Part shown: one piece after another, positions 38,790-49,800 of the stretch
Layout of the letters: each line of letters begins with the position of its first letter
Position numbering within the stretch: position 1 is the first letter of the stretch
Assembly: GCF_005239225.2 (NCBI RefSeq)
Contig: NC_133301.1
Coordinates: 11,842,318-11,906,317 of the forward strand
Reading direction: 5' to 3'
Length of the DNA: 64,000 nt
DNA from: Populus alba
Taxonomy: Eukaryota; Streptophyta; Magnoliopsida; Malpighiales; Salicaceae
Notes under the pieces: model-generated
The model's database searches: none
What the model was told of the DNA's origin: nothing
The model's input: only the letters and a program-made list of their open reading frames with translations
Position numbers and translations under genes: made by a program

Positions 38790-39345
38790 TGTATCAGTTT
38801 CCTTAGTCACCGTCCATAGAATGACTAAATATTTTATTTTTTATTATAATTGCCATCTACATGAATCACTGAACAAGTCGAATTTATTTTCTTTGTCACC
38901 GTCAACATGGTTAACTAAATATCGGAATATCCTTATATGTTTTGTCAATAAAATCAATAACACCAATATCATTTTCTTAGCTACTGTCATATATAGCATG
39001 CTAAGCATCAAAACATTTTATATATCGAGCAATATTGATATCAATTCCTTATCTACCGTTAACATGGTAGATTAAGTATCAGAACATCTTACATGTCTGT
39101 CAATATATTGAACATTATTGATATTAATTTCTTAACTACCATTAACATGATAGACTAAGTATTAGAATATCTTACATGTCTATCAATATATCCACTAATA
39201 TTGATATCAATTCTTTAACTATTGTTAACAAACTATCTGGTTTATGATCTTTTCAATATATTCTTGATGATTAAATAGTAATTATATTGATTAATATCAA
39301 TATTAATTTCTTAGCTATTCTTAATGGTAATGAGTGAACCCTACT
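38790..39345. repeat. Degenerate minisatellite, unit about 72-96 bp
   Basis: Seven recurrences of a core built on CTACCGTTAACATGG are centred near 38810, 38898, 38983, 39055, 39138, 39221 and 39317. Between cores sit recurring words: AAGTATCAGAACATCTTACA, TGTC(T/A)(G/A)TCAATATAT and ATTGATATCAATTCCTTA. Spacings are 85-89, 72, 83, 83 and 96 bp. A 119-codon plus frame running through it (38716-39075) is a translation of the repeat and is not called as a gene. Confidence 0.7.
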
Positions 39346-40548
39346 TTGATATTAACTTCAAATGTGTTTTTTTAACTATGTTTTTGAACAAAATCTCCAA
39401 CACTTGTAACTAAATTTTTAAATATAAATAATATAAGTGGAATCATAAAAACTTTTTATTGAAACCGGAATATTTAACCACATCAAATTAATTCTAAAAA
39501 GGTTTGATTAAATTTAAAGATTTTAGGGATTAAAAACAGTTACTAGTTATTTCATAATTGAGACTTTAAGAAAAACATTCACGAAATTGAAATCCCATAT
39601 AAAAAAATTAACACTGGATTTGTCCAAATTTGAGCGATAAATTGAAACTAACCTTTCTTCAATCACATTAGATCGGATCCACTACATGTAAATTAATACA
39701 TGAAGTAACCTAACAAAACAAGTAAATTGCAAGAAACATTCAGAGATATAAAACTTGACAGAGAAAACTGCTCGGAATCAACAAAAAGCTAAACATTGCA
39801 AGCAGGAAAGACAAACTTTGTCTTAGTCAAGTAATGCTTTTAACCTACTCTTTTCTTTTGCAAATGATATCTCTCAAGCCTAGCTCGCTGTCTCAACCTA
39901 CTTTGCTTATTGTTTTGCTGTTGCAGTGTTCTTTCAAAAGATAAAGGTTCAAAACGAAAACCTAAAATAAACTGCATGCCACCCTCTCCCACGCCTATAC
40001 TCAACCATATCATAACCTCTGCCTTTGCCCGCAAAACAATCCAGGTCCCACCTCAGATTACCTAAACCCTTCAAAAGAAAAGGATTGTCTTCGAAGCTAG
40101 CGAACACTGAATGCATCGCCTCTTTCTTCCTGCCTTTTAAAAGTGGAGCCTGCGTCGACTGATGGCTTATTATATTAGGAAAAGGGTTGGGAGTGCTGCG
40201 GTCATGGTTGCACCGATATTTTAATTCTTTCTCGAGCTCATCGATTAGAAAGAAACTCTTTAGTTCTTTTTGGTTTTGAAAATCTGGTCAATCAGGGAAT
40301 AAAGAAGAAGATAATGCAGGTGTTTATTTAATTTAAATAAACAATGTAAATGGAATGTAAAAGGCACTTGTGGTTGGAGGCATGGAACAGGAAGATGACA
40401 AAGGACAGCATCATGCATTGCCTTTTTCTTGCTCTTCTTTTCGTGGATATGCAGGCTTTTAGAGCTCCATGCTTGCCTGTTCTCTCTCTCTATTATTGAA
40501 TTAATAATCCAATCAACTTTAATTTTTGCCCTCACCTTTTCTTCCCAG
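39346..40548. other. Intergenic spacer
   Basis: No recognised gene. The part from about 39830 on is less AT-rich than its surroundings and might be transcribed, but its frames (for example the minus strand at 39840-40034) match no family I know. Confidence 0.35.
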
Positions 40549-40694
40549 TTAATCAAGTGGGTCTCTGTGTAACTTGGGCATTCGCTTTGCTTGCTATAAT
40601 CCTTGTAGTTGGGGCAGTACTCTTTCTATTTAGACGACGAGAGGTCCAATCTGCTCGATACTTCACTATGCAAACAGGTGGTCTTGAAACTTGA
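40549..40694 (+). pseudogene. Orphan terminal exon with one transmembrane segment (copy 1)
   Basis: After a pyrimidine-rich acceptor (CTTTTCTTCCCAG, ending 40548) an open frame of 47 codons ends at TGA 40692-40694. It encodes a hydrophobic helix (WAFALLAIILVVGAVLFLF), a basic stop-transfer RRR, and a short tail with VQSARYFTMQ. This looks like the last exon of a type I or tail-anchored membrane protein. I did not find upstream exons, so it may be a gene fragment captured in the spacer or a chance frame. Protein family not recognised. Confidence 0.35.
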
Positions 40695-41198
40695 CCACTC
40701 CAGTTAGGGAAATGATTAAAAATCATCCAAGGTGCATGCTCTCCATGATTGAAATCCGGATGCATGCCTGCATCCACCCTGGTTAATTTAATAGTATACT
40801 GAAAAGATGAGAGGATAAGGCACCCAGTAGTATATATAATTTACTAAGAAAAAAAGGCAGAGATCTCAACCATACCCGATTGAATTTGCAAAAAAGACCA
40901 AAAAGTTGGTAGGGCTTTCAGGAAAGGGGCCAAGAGCTACAACTAAAATAATAATAATAACAATAAGAAGAAGAAGAAGAAGAACAGTGATGCAGACCTC
41001 CCCCAGCCACAAATTCTATATCTTCTCTTAGTGGTAGTAGTTAGTAGGTTAATACAAGAAAAATCTGCCTGGTTTGGGACCATGCAATGGTAAAAAGATC
41101 CCTATTGTACCTTATTGTATTTGAATCCTAATATTATATACACCCTCCTGTGCATGTCGGGTACATTTCATGCAACTGAGCTGGCTTGACCACACTTA
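40695..41198. other. Spacer with ATA/GAA simple repeats
   Basis: Nothing coding recognised. There is an imperfect AATAATAATAACAATAAGAA run followed by AAG triplets at about 40944-40986. Confidence 0.4.
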
Positions 41199-41393
41199 TT
41201 AACTAATAAACTCCATCATCAGTTTTTCTTTTAGGGTTCCAAGTCCGTGATTGACAGCCTCACCAGTAGGCCAAAACATTTTAGTTTCTGAATCTTTCAT
41301 GTTTGCATGAAGAACAACAAGACGAAGATCATGATTTGAGAGGACCGGATCTGGGCCAGTATCATATGCCATCATCACCGGCGACAACGCCAT
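41199..41393 (-). CDS. Small hypothetical protein (64 aa), copy 1
   Basis: Minus-strand ATG at 41391-41393, stop TAA at 41199-41201. The product starts MALSPVMMAYDTGPDPVL and has a mixed, protein-like composition without repeats or membrane segments. No family recognised. Identical coding is present in copy 2, which is uninformative because the copies are so young. It could equally be chance or a transposon leftover. Confidence 0.2.
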   Translation of the reverse strand: MALSPVMMAYDTGPDPVLSNHDLRLVVLHANMKDSETKMFWPTGEAVNHGLGTLKEKLMMEFIS

Positions 41394-42794
41394 GTTTTCT
41401 TGGTTGGTGGGTTGCAAATTGGGTCCTTGTCTGCCTTAATTAATAAATTTAATCCAAGTGACCCTCCATTGGAGTTCTTGTACAAGTCTCAGTTATTTTC
41501 AGGAAAAAAAAAGATTTTCAGCAAACATGAGGCTCGAAGCATCGCATAATATAAAGGAAACGACACGGTGGAGATGGGCTCAGACCGAACCCAAATTGCG
41601 GACCCAGCCCGATGATGAAACTAGTCTTAAACCAAAATGCGATGACTTCAAAACCTAGGCCTGTTGGTGTGGTGGGTTCAAACCCAAGCCCACTAATGCT
41701 CTCGTTTTTGTGCTTCAGAAAATTCTCCTAGGCACGTCAAATAATGTTAAGGCATGTTCACTACAATAAGACCATCCATATAAGCACCTCATCTTATAAG
41801 TTAATAATAAAGTCGCTCATTTGACTGCTCTGTATTACAAATTTACAGTATGGTCGCCTACATGATCTTTATTTTACAAGTTGGTTGTGCAATCACCCAC
41901 GATAAAAGTAATTGTTTTGCATGATTATCCATATGAGTAGAGTACTCACTATATCTACAACTGTACTATGCATCAAGCAAGTTTGTATGATTCTTAGATG
42001 CATAAATACTCATGAATCACTAAGAATGAATCATGCTCATTTTTAATTATAACACATTACATTCATTCTATATCCTTGCTAGCTTATACATCAAAAGGCC
42101 TTGTATTATATATAGGTGACTTGTTCTTTCCTTAGCTAAAAAACTAGAAACAAGTGAGAATGTTTATGGAGGTTGTGTTAGCTGCCTAGGAGCAAATTAA
42201 GGCCTTACATGTTCCTCCACATGTGGCTCCATCACATACACCTCCTATTGCAAACAAAAACTCTAGTTCGAGGAAAGAACAAGTAAAAATGACATGCAAA
42301 AACAAAAGGGAGAGTCGTCGTTGTTACATCTCACATAAAAATCACTCCCACCATCATGTAAAGCATTCATCAAGTGGATACTCCAAATGTGACAAAGGCA
42401 AGTCCAAGGACAAGTCAACATAGAGTCATCATTATCACCACTATCTTTTATCAAGGACTCTTTTTAAAAGCTTTGGAAAAAAAAAAAAAAAAGACTTGGA
42501 ATGAATCTTTTTTCATGATTATAAAGATCATTGGTGTGGAGGTGTACAACCCTCTTAATGTGGGGGGGTTCTTTGTTAACTAAAAGAGTGTTTGACATTG
42601 GTTTTTTAAAAAGATTTTATCACCATAAAAATAAACCTAAATAAATTAACAAGCTCACAGATCTAAAAAAAAGGGTTCTTTATTAACTAAAAGAGACATG
42701 AGCAAAGCATGTGTCATAGCTTAAAGCTTATCATGTGAAATAGAGAGCTATATGCAAAATCCTTCTGACCATGTTTTATGGGTCATCCTAGATG
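41394..42794. other. Spacer, probably retroelement-derived
   Basis: Short frames at 41521-41658 and 42223-42423 (plus) are rich in basic residues and Ser/His and have no domain I can name. The proximity of the gag relic suggests that this is the 5' part of a decayed LTR element, but no terminal repeat or primer site was found. Confidence 0.3.
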
Positions 42795-42905
42795 TGGTAC
42801 CATAACTTGGATCGCGAATCCATCAGTAACTTCAAAGATGTTTATGCAAAGTTCTTATCTCATTTTAGAATATCTAAAGGATTTAATGAGAAATGTTTAA
42901 AGTGA
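42795..42905 (+). pseudogene. Retrotransposon gag relic, copy 1
   Basis: A short frame reads WYHNLDRESISNFKDVYAKF followed by LSHFRISKGFNEK, then stops. The W-x(3)-L-x(4)-SI-x(2)-F-x(5)-F-x(3)-F pattern is that of the Retrotrans_gag domain of plant Gypsy elements. The flanks are full of stops and no polymerase region was recognised nearby, so it is an inert fragment. Confidence 0.6.
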
Positions 42906-45900
42906 AAGGCTTACTTAAGCCAGTTGCTACAAGCACCTTGATTAATGGGGTCTATGAACGGTCTTTATGAAAAAAGATTATACACTTTTCAAAAAAAAAA
43001 ACCCTCATAAAAATTAAGTTAAATTAATGATCGATTTTATAAAATAGAGTTTTATTTTCTATGTAAAACAAATCAAGAGATAGATGATCAAAACACATTA
43101 AAAAAAAAAATAGTGACCTTTTCATAAAAGGCAAATAAAAGTTCTATTTGATTTCTCAAATTTATTTTTCTTGTTTTTCATCCCTATCCTTCTAGATTAT
43201 TATTTTTTGGTCATAAACTTTATTTATTTTTGTCATGTCTCGGTCCTTGAAGATCAAAAGAGGAGGGAGAAAGTCAACAAAAAATTAAGAAGAGAGAAAG
43301 TTATTGGGTGGTTGGATTCTAACCAGTAATAACTTTGACATTGTGTTTGATTTTAAAAACAAATTAACGAAAGTGGTTTTCACCTTCAATAATAATAATA
43401 AAAAAAGATACAGGCTTAAAAAGTTTTTTTTATGTTTTGTTTGATTTGGGTTTTTAAGAATATTTAAGGGTGTTTGAGGGTTTTCGGTAGGATTATTAAG
43501 CTTTCTATGATGATTTTTTTAATGTGTTTTCAAGTAAAAATAAATGAAAAATTAATTTTTAAGGTCCAAATATGTTGGTTTTTTATTTTTCAGCCACTGG
43601 AGGTGGCTGGAGCTTGAACTAGGCAACAATAAGTCATTTGACTAAACAGATAACGTGTTTTAGTACGGATTAAAAAAATAAACAGCATGTTATTCGCTTC
43701 TTTGAAGAGAGAGAGAGAAAAAAAGGCACCTGAGCTTTTTTTAAATCCAGGTGCAAGAGCTTGGCCTTCCAAGCTTGTGCGCTTAGCTTTTTAATTTATT
43801 ATTATTTTATAATAAAATACTTTCCAATTAGGATTGTTAGAATAAAATTTAAAAAATCCTTCAAATATGCCTTACTTTTCAAATAAGATGTGAGATTTTA
43901 ATTTTTTTTTCAATTAATTTATAAAACATCCATATAAATCTAATATGCAAAATTTTATGTGAATGTTTTACATAATTTTATGAATACTCAATGAGAATAA
44001 TTTGTTTTTTTATGTTAACTTTTTACATAATATTTTCAAATTAATTTGTTTTTAACTCTTTTGTACTTCTACATCATAATTATCCACAACATTTTTTTAT
44101 TTTTTTTATTAAAATTTACTTTTCATGTGATGTAAAGTTTTAATTTTTGAAACTATTCTTGTAATAAAAAAAAACATAAGTATTTTGTAAAAAAAAAAAA
44201 AAACATGGATAAGGTGTTGTTCTAGGATTTAGGCAATACAAACATTTAAAAGGGAGTGAATTATATATGTAAGGTAAAATTATAAATTAAATTTTGTATC
44301 TATAAGACTTTTCCAGGTGTTTAGAATGTTACTTTCACTTTCTACAATTTAGTTAAATGGGATAACAATTAAGTTCTTTATGAGGATTTTTGTCAATTTA
44401 CACCTAACCTTATTTTTGGATTATTACAAGTTAAACAAGGGTGTTTATAGATTGTTTTTGAAAGGGAGTATGCTTAGATTTTTGTTTTAGGAGTTTCACT
44501 CTTCTTTTGGGTAAGTGAAAGGTTATTTATAGGCTTAGAAAAGAAACCAGTCATTAAACACAATTTTCTACTAATTGACAAAATTGGTTAAACCATTTTA
44601 TAATCGGTCATATTGTTTTGAGAATTAATCAAGCATTTTTAGAGTTGTTCAGACCATTTTGAAGAACCTCAAAAGTTTATGGAAATTTTTCAAAAATAGC
44701 TAGACTAGTTTGAGAAACAATCTAATCGTTTCTCAAAATGATCTGATCATTTTAGCTATCGTCTTGCCATCTCCAAAACAACGAGACCATTTTGGTTATT
44801 GTCCAGATTTTATCTTATTTTTTTTGTTTTAGTCTTTTCATGGTTTTCTTTGATTCTTTTAGGGTTGTTTAGGTTATGTGGACATTATAAAGTGTTCTAA
44901 ATAAGTTTAGTGTTATTTGACAAAATTCTATGACAAATTTTGTTATAGATCACTACATTACTTTATTTGAAAATTTTAATTTGATCTTTAAAATTTTTAT
45001 TTTTTACAATTTGATCCTATCTATGTTTTCTCGCATTTTGGTCCTTTAAAAAAGGAGAGAAACATTCAATTAACCATCTTTTTGCCACATAAAAGATCAA
45101 TCTTGATATCATTAGGTTCGTCTTTACGAGAAGAATTGTACAAGGATGGTTTAGCCCTTTAATTATACTATAAAAAATATATCAAAAATCATAAAAATAA
45201 AATAAAATTAAATTCAATTTGATTTTGAGTTTTTTGATTGATTATAGGGAGTTTTGGGGTTTTAAATTTGATTGTTGAATTTCATATATATATATATATA
45301 TATTTTTTTCTTTGAAAAAAATATGTTCAAATTTGGATTTTAAGATCTAAAATACTCCACTCCAATTTTTTGATCATAAAAGATGGGAAAAATTAGTTGA
45401 AGAGGATAACACCTTTTTTTTTTTATCATGGCGAACAATTTATTATCTATTCATTAAAAAAAAAAAAAAAAAACGAGAAGTCATCCATAAAAAATATGCA
45501 AATACACATGTCTAGACTTTATATCCAAGCACACTGAGCTTTTTACTATATGCCATGGGTTCGGCCTTGACCTTCTAGGCCCTACAACACCTAACTTTTT
45601 TTAACAAGCTAGGTGTGTGGGTTTAACATGATTCTTTTAGCCCTTCCTCTTTTTTCTTTAGTTAGTTAATTAATTATTTTTTTATTTTATAATAAAATAC
45701 TCTTTAAATAAAATCGTTAACATTATATATGAAAAATGACCTGATTTGGTCATAAGTTTCAATTAAGATTAGAGTATCTTATGGTAATATTAATAATTAT
45801 ATTATGATATATAATATATATTAACCTAATATGCATAATTGTTTTTAAAAATTTGCTCATGAATATTTAATGAGAATAAAATATCTTATTTTTTATTTTT

Positions 45901-46867
45901 ATTATCAGGTTTTTTATATTAGTTTTCTCACATTAATTCTTCTTTTTGTTTTTTTATATGGCTGTGTTAAAATTGTTTAGACAAGGTTTTTGATCTTTTT
46001 ATTGAAACTTGTTTATCATGATGATTTTTTTAAATAAACATGCTTATAATTAAAAAAAATTATCAAAATAAAAAGAAATTCTTTAATAAAGAATAAACAT
46101 TTGATTAAAAGAATGCATAATCTCTTCTCAGTTTAAATCATTAAAAGTCTTATAAATATTTATTCTAATTGACTTGAATTTTTATTCCAAAAAAATCATA
46201 CTACTTATAAAGATGATATTTTTTTATAAAAATAAATTTATCAATAAAAGAGGATTTTTACTATAGAAATATATTTTTTTTCTTTATTGCAAATATTTAT
46301 TTTAATTACTATAAAATTTAAATATAAAAAAAATTCTACGAACAATGCACTTAATGAAAAACATTTTTTGGAATCATTCTCATTTTTTTGTTTTTGAAAT
46401 TTAAAAATCACTTAATGAACAATGTACTTAATGATTTTTTTTTTTAATGAAAAATCATCTCAATCTAATAAATTTTAATTTAAAAACCTTAACAATTTAA
46501 GTGATTTTTACAATAATAGTAGGATTGTCTAAAAAAACAAAATTAAAATTTGCTGATACCATTTTATAATTTGACGTTAATGTTTCTGAACAATATTAGA
46601 TCGTATCCTTATGGACCGAAATTTAATTTGAAAGAGTAACACATATAATAAAATAATCAAAACATATCCTTAATTTGTTTGTAAAATCTTGAATTAGGAA
46701 AATATCCCACAAGTGAATTTGGTGAAAAGAAAAAACCGTTTACAGTTGAGGATCCACTTCCAGCAAGAGGAGAAAAGGAATATCCTTGCACTAGTAGTTG
46801 TGGACTTGTAGTAGAAAACTTGTACTAATACAAGAGAAAACCAAAAATTAAGTGTTGGGAGAAGATC
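42906..46867. other. AT-rich spacer before SCY2
   Basis: No gene recognised. Segments at about 43190-43270 and 44950-45060 carry words such as TTTGATCCTATCTATG and TTTTGGTCCTTT that are typical of decayed LTRs (impression only). A fragment resembling the TRIM terminal repeat (AAAATCATCTCAATCTAATA) lies at about 46448. TA runs are at about 45285-45303. Only the part to 43853 is repeated within this window. Confidence 0.35.
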
Positions 46868-49800
46868 ATGTTGTTAACTGTGAGAGAAGCATGTCCTTGC
46901 TCGCCAATTAGCTTCAACCTCTCTCGTATCAACCCCACAAGAGCCTCTCAAAGACTCAAAACATCAGTTTGCAGAGCCAGCTTCTCTGTCCAGCCAAAAC
47001 CCAACACCAAGTCGTGGAACACTACCCTTAACGCCAATAGGTACTTCTTTTTGCTTTTTCAGGGACACCCTTTTGTGTTTTTTCACTTATTGTCATTTGG
47101 TTCCTTCAATTTAGATTTCTGTACCTTTATCCAAAATGCGTTTTGTTTGTTTGTTGGTAATTTGGTCTCTCTTTACGTCAATTTGTCTGTCCCATGCATT
47201 GCCTGGCAAGGGGAATAATAATTTGAAAAGGCTTTTCTTGGTTTCTTGAGCTATAGGTGGTGGTGATGTTGTTATTCAATATAAAAAGCTTTCTGATCGT
47301 GTTATGGTTCTTCTACTGTGTGTGTGTGTGTTTGTCTGGATCGAATGGACATTTAGGAGAAGCGAGGGAAATGAAAATTGTTCATAATAGGACTACGGGT
47401 GCTGGGTGTAAACCAAAAGAACCCAAATTGAAAAGGCAAGGTGCATATGTTCGATCAAAATTGGAGATTGAAATGAATCGATAATCGCTAGAGTTGTATA
47501 ACGGCGATACTTTCTGAGAGGTTTAGACACGAGCAGCTAGAAGTTGTTCACAACCAATGTCAGTTCAACTTGGTGTGCAATGTTGATTTGTGAAAAGCCA
47601 GGTTTATCTGCTAAGATTTCGTACTGAAATGTGTAAGAAATTAGCTTTTTTAGGTCAACAATCCTGCAGTTTCTTGTAGCCATCAAAGTGGGGGTTGTTT
47701 GAAGGAGAAACGTAGTGTTTGTACTTAAAAACTCCAAATAACTCCCCTCTAACTAGGCTTGGTACCATCCCCTGTTATGATTGAAGATGTTCTGCTTGAT
47801 TTTCATTCTTACTTCCATAATTCCCATTTCCTCCTTGGAAATTAAGCAGCATATTTCTGCGTTTTGAAAAATCAATCATTACATGTCTTAAATGGAAGCT
47901 AAGGTAATGTAGCTCCTAGTTTCTGTCATTGCTCTTTGAATCAGGCAAACCATACTCTTACCGAATTTAACTTTTACTGCCTAGTTTAAGGCCTTGAACT
48001 TTTCATTTCAGTAAGCTCTAAAGATGTCTAGGTTTTAATAGTTGTTTTTTCATTTGGAAATTATTCCATTCAAAATTTCCCCACCTAACATTTTCCTATA
48101 AATGTTTAGTTTTCTGTTGTTGTAATCTCTCTCTCTAGCTGACTTGAATTCCTTTGTAACCGTGATTGCTCCAGTTTTGATCCCTTGGGTATTAATTCAA
48201 ATGTACCATCCAGTCTAAATGCTTCCTGGGAAAGTCTTCTAGCCTTCTTATCGCCAATATTTGAGAGTGCTTCGAGTACAAAAAAAGATAAGCGAGGAAT
48301 TGCAGGTCTGTTTCTGGCTTAATGTCTTATGATATTCAAGTTGCAAATGTATTTTTTATCTCCTAGCAATTGAGTGGGATGCTTTGACTCTTGGCAGCTG
48401 CAATCGAGGACAGTTCCATTGATTTTGGTGATTTCTTCGAAGGCCCGTTACCAGGAAAATTTCTCAAGCTTTTGGGGTTTCTGGCTCTATCCCGTCTTGG
48501 GATATATATACCCCTTGGGTGGGGTAAATCAGGAGGCATTCGCTGGAAATTTAGATCAGAATAGCTTATTGAGCACTTTGGATTCACTTTCTGGGGGAGG
48601 CATTGGTAGACTTGGAATATGTTCACTAGGAATTGTTCCCTTTATCAATGCCCAGATTGTGTTTCAGCTTCTTGCTCAAATTTATCCCAAGTTGCAAGAT
48701 CTTCAGAAGAGAGAAGGTGAAGCAGGAAGAAAGAAAATTTTTCAGTATACTCGGCATGCTTCAGTTGGTTTCGCAAATAGTACAGGTAAGCAGCTCAATG
48801 TTCACCTGAATAATGTATTAGCTAACATGAACCTAGATTCATCACATAACCCGCTAAGTGTTGTTCCAAAAATAATTTTGTAACGTTTTGTAGTTGCTAA
48901 AATTTGTGATTGTCATATATATTTAGGTCAGATCTTTTGTTAAGATGTGAAAAGAAAAACCATTAACACATCTATGAGTACTTCAGTCAACAAAGTTATA
49001 GTTGTGAATTATGAGATCAATTTATTGCAAAGTAATTTTCGGAGTCTGAATATACAAACTAGTAGCATATTATAAGTACTTGTCATATAGCAGCATCACG
49101 TATCTGTCTGTGAAGGTGTTGAACATTAAATATCTTGCATTTGAAACTCTTAAAAACAGTTGATGTTCTCAACAGAGTACCTGGAAATGTATTCTACAAA
49201 ATGATGCCAAGTTATTTTTTGTTTTCTATGACAGGCAATTGGTCAGGTTCTTTACCTCCGTCCTTACGTTGATGACTTTAACACACAGTGGGTTCTAACA
49301 TCTGTTACTTTATTGACACTTGGCTCTGTGTTTACAACTTACATTGGAGAACGAATTTCCGATCTAAAACTTGGAAATGGTACATCGCTTTTGATATTTA
49401 CAAGTATTATTTCCTACTTGCCGGCATCTTTTTGGTCGGACTGCTGCAGAGGCATTTCAGGATGGTAACTATGTTGGACTTGGCACCATCATCTTTTCGT
49501 TCTTCCTATTAGTTCTTGGTATTGTCTATGTTCAGGTAATTGTTAACCAATTTTTTGATAAAACTTGATTTTGTGGAAGAAACAAAATTTTAATGAATAT
49601 TACAACAAAGGATTTCAGGAGGCAGAAAGAAAGATTCCACTCAACTATGCCTCAAGATATACCAGCAGAAGTGGTGGGCTTCAAAAATCTGCTTATCTAC
49701 CCTTTAAGGTTTGTATTTTATGCTCTTGTATCATGTATTTTAAATTCTATGAATTTGAAATCTTTGATTTGACTCATTCCTATTCAGAATGCTTTGTTGG

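Larger units (their letters stand above)
32745..43853 (+). repeat. Large direct duplication, copy 1
   Basis: From ATAGCGTTGGCAATCCC at 32745 the sequence matches 51824-64000 almost base for base to the end of the window (43853 pairs with 64000). The true right edge of copy 1 is probably about 51823, giving a unit of about 19 kb, but only 11.1 kb can be compared here. Differences are mostly homopolymer or microsatellite lengths, with rare substitutions (for example the T/G in the TTATTATT run near 43205/63349). The exception is the extra tandem unit at 53131-54205 in copy 2. Confidence 0.95.

Noticed and set aside
38716..39075. 119-codon plus-strand frame (and its copy at 58864-59223)
   Set aside because: It is the translation of the first units of the degenerate minisatellite; composition is biased and no domain is seen.
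48374..48883. 169-codon frame starting at 48374 as a separate gene
   Set aside because: Its first part is out of frame with SCY2 and its second part is SCY2; the switch comes from an extra G near 48517.
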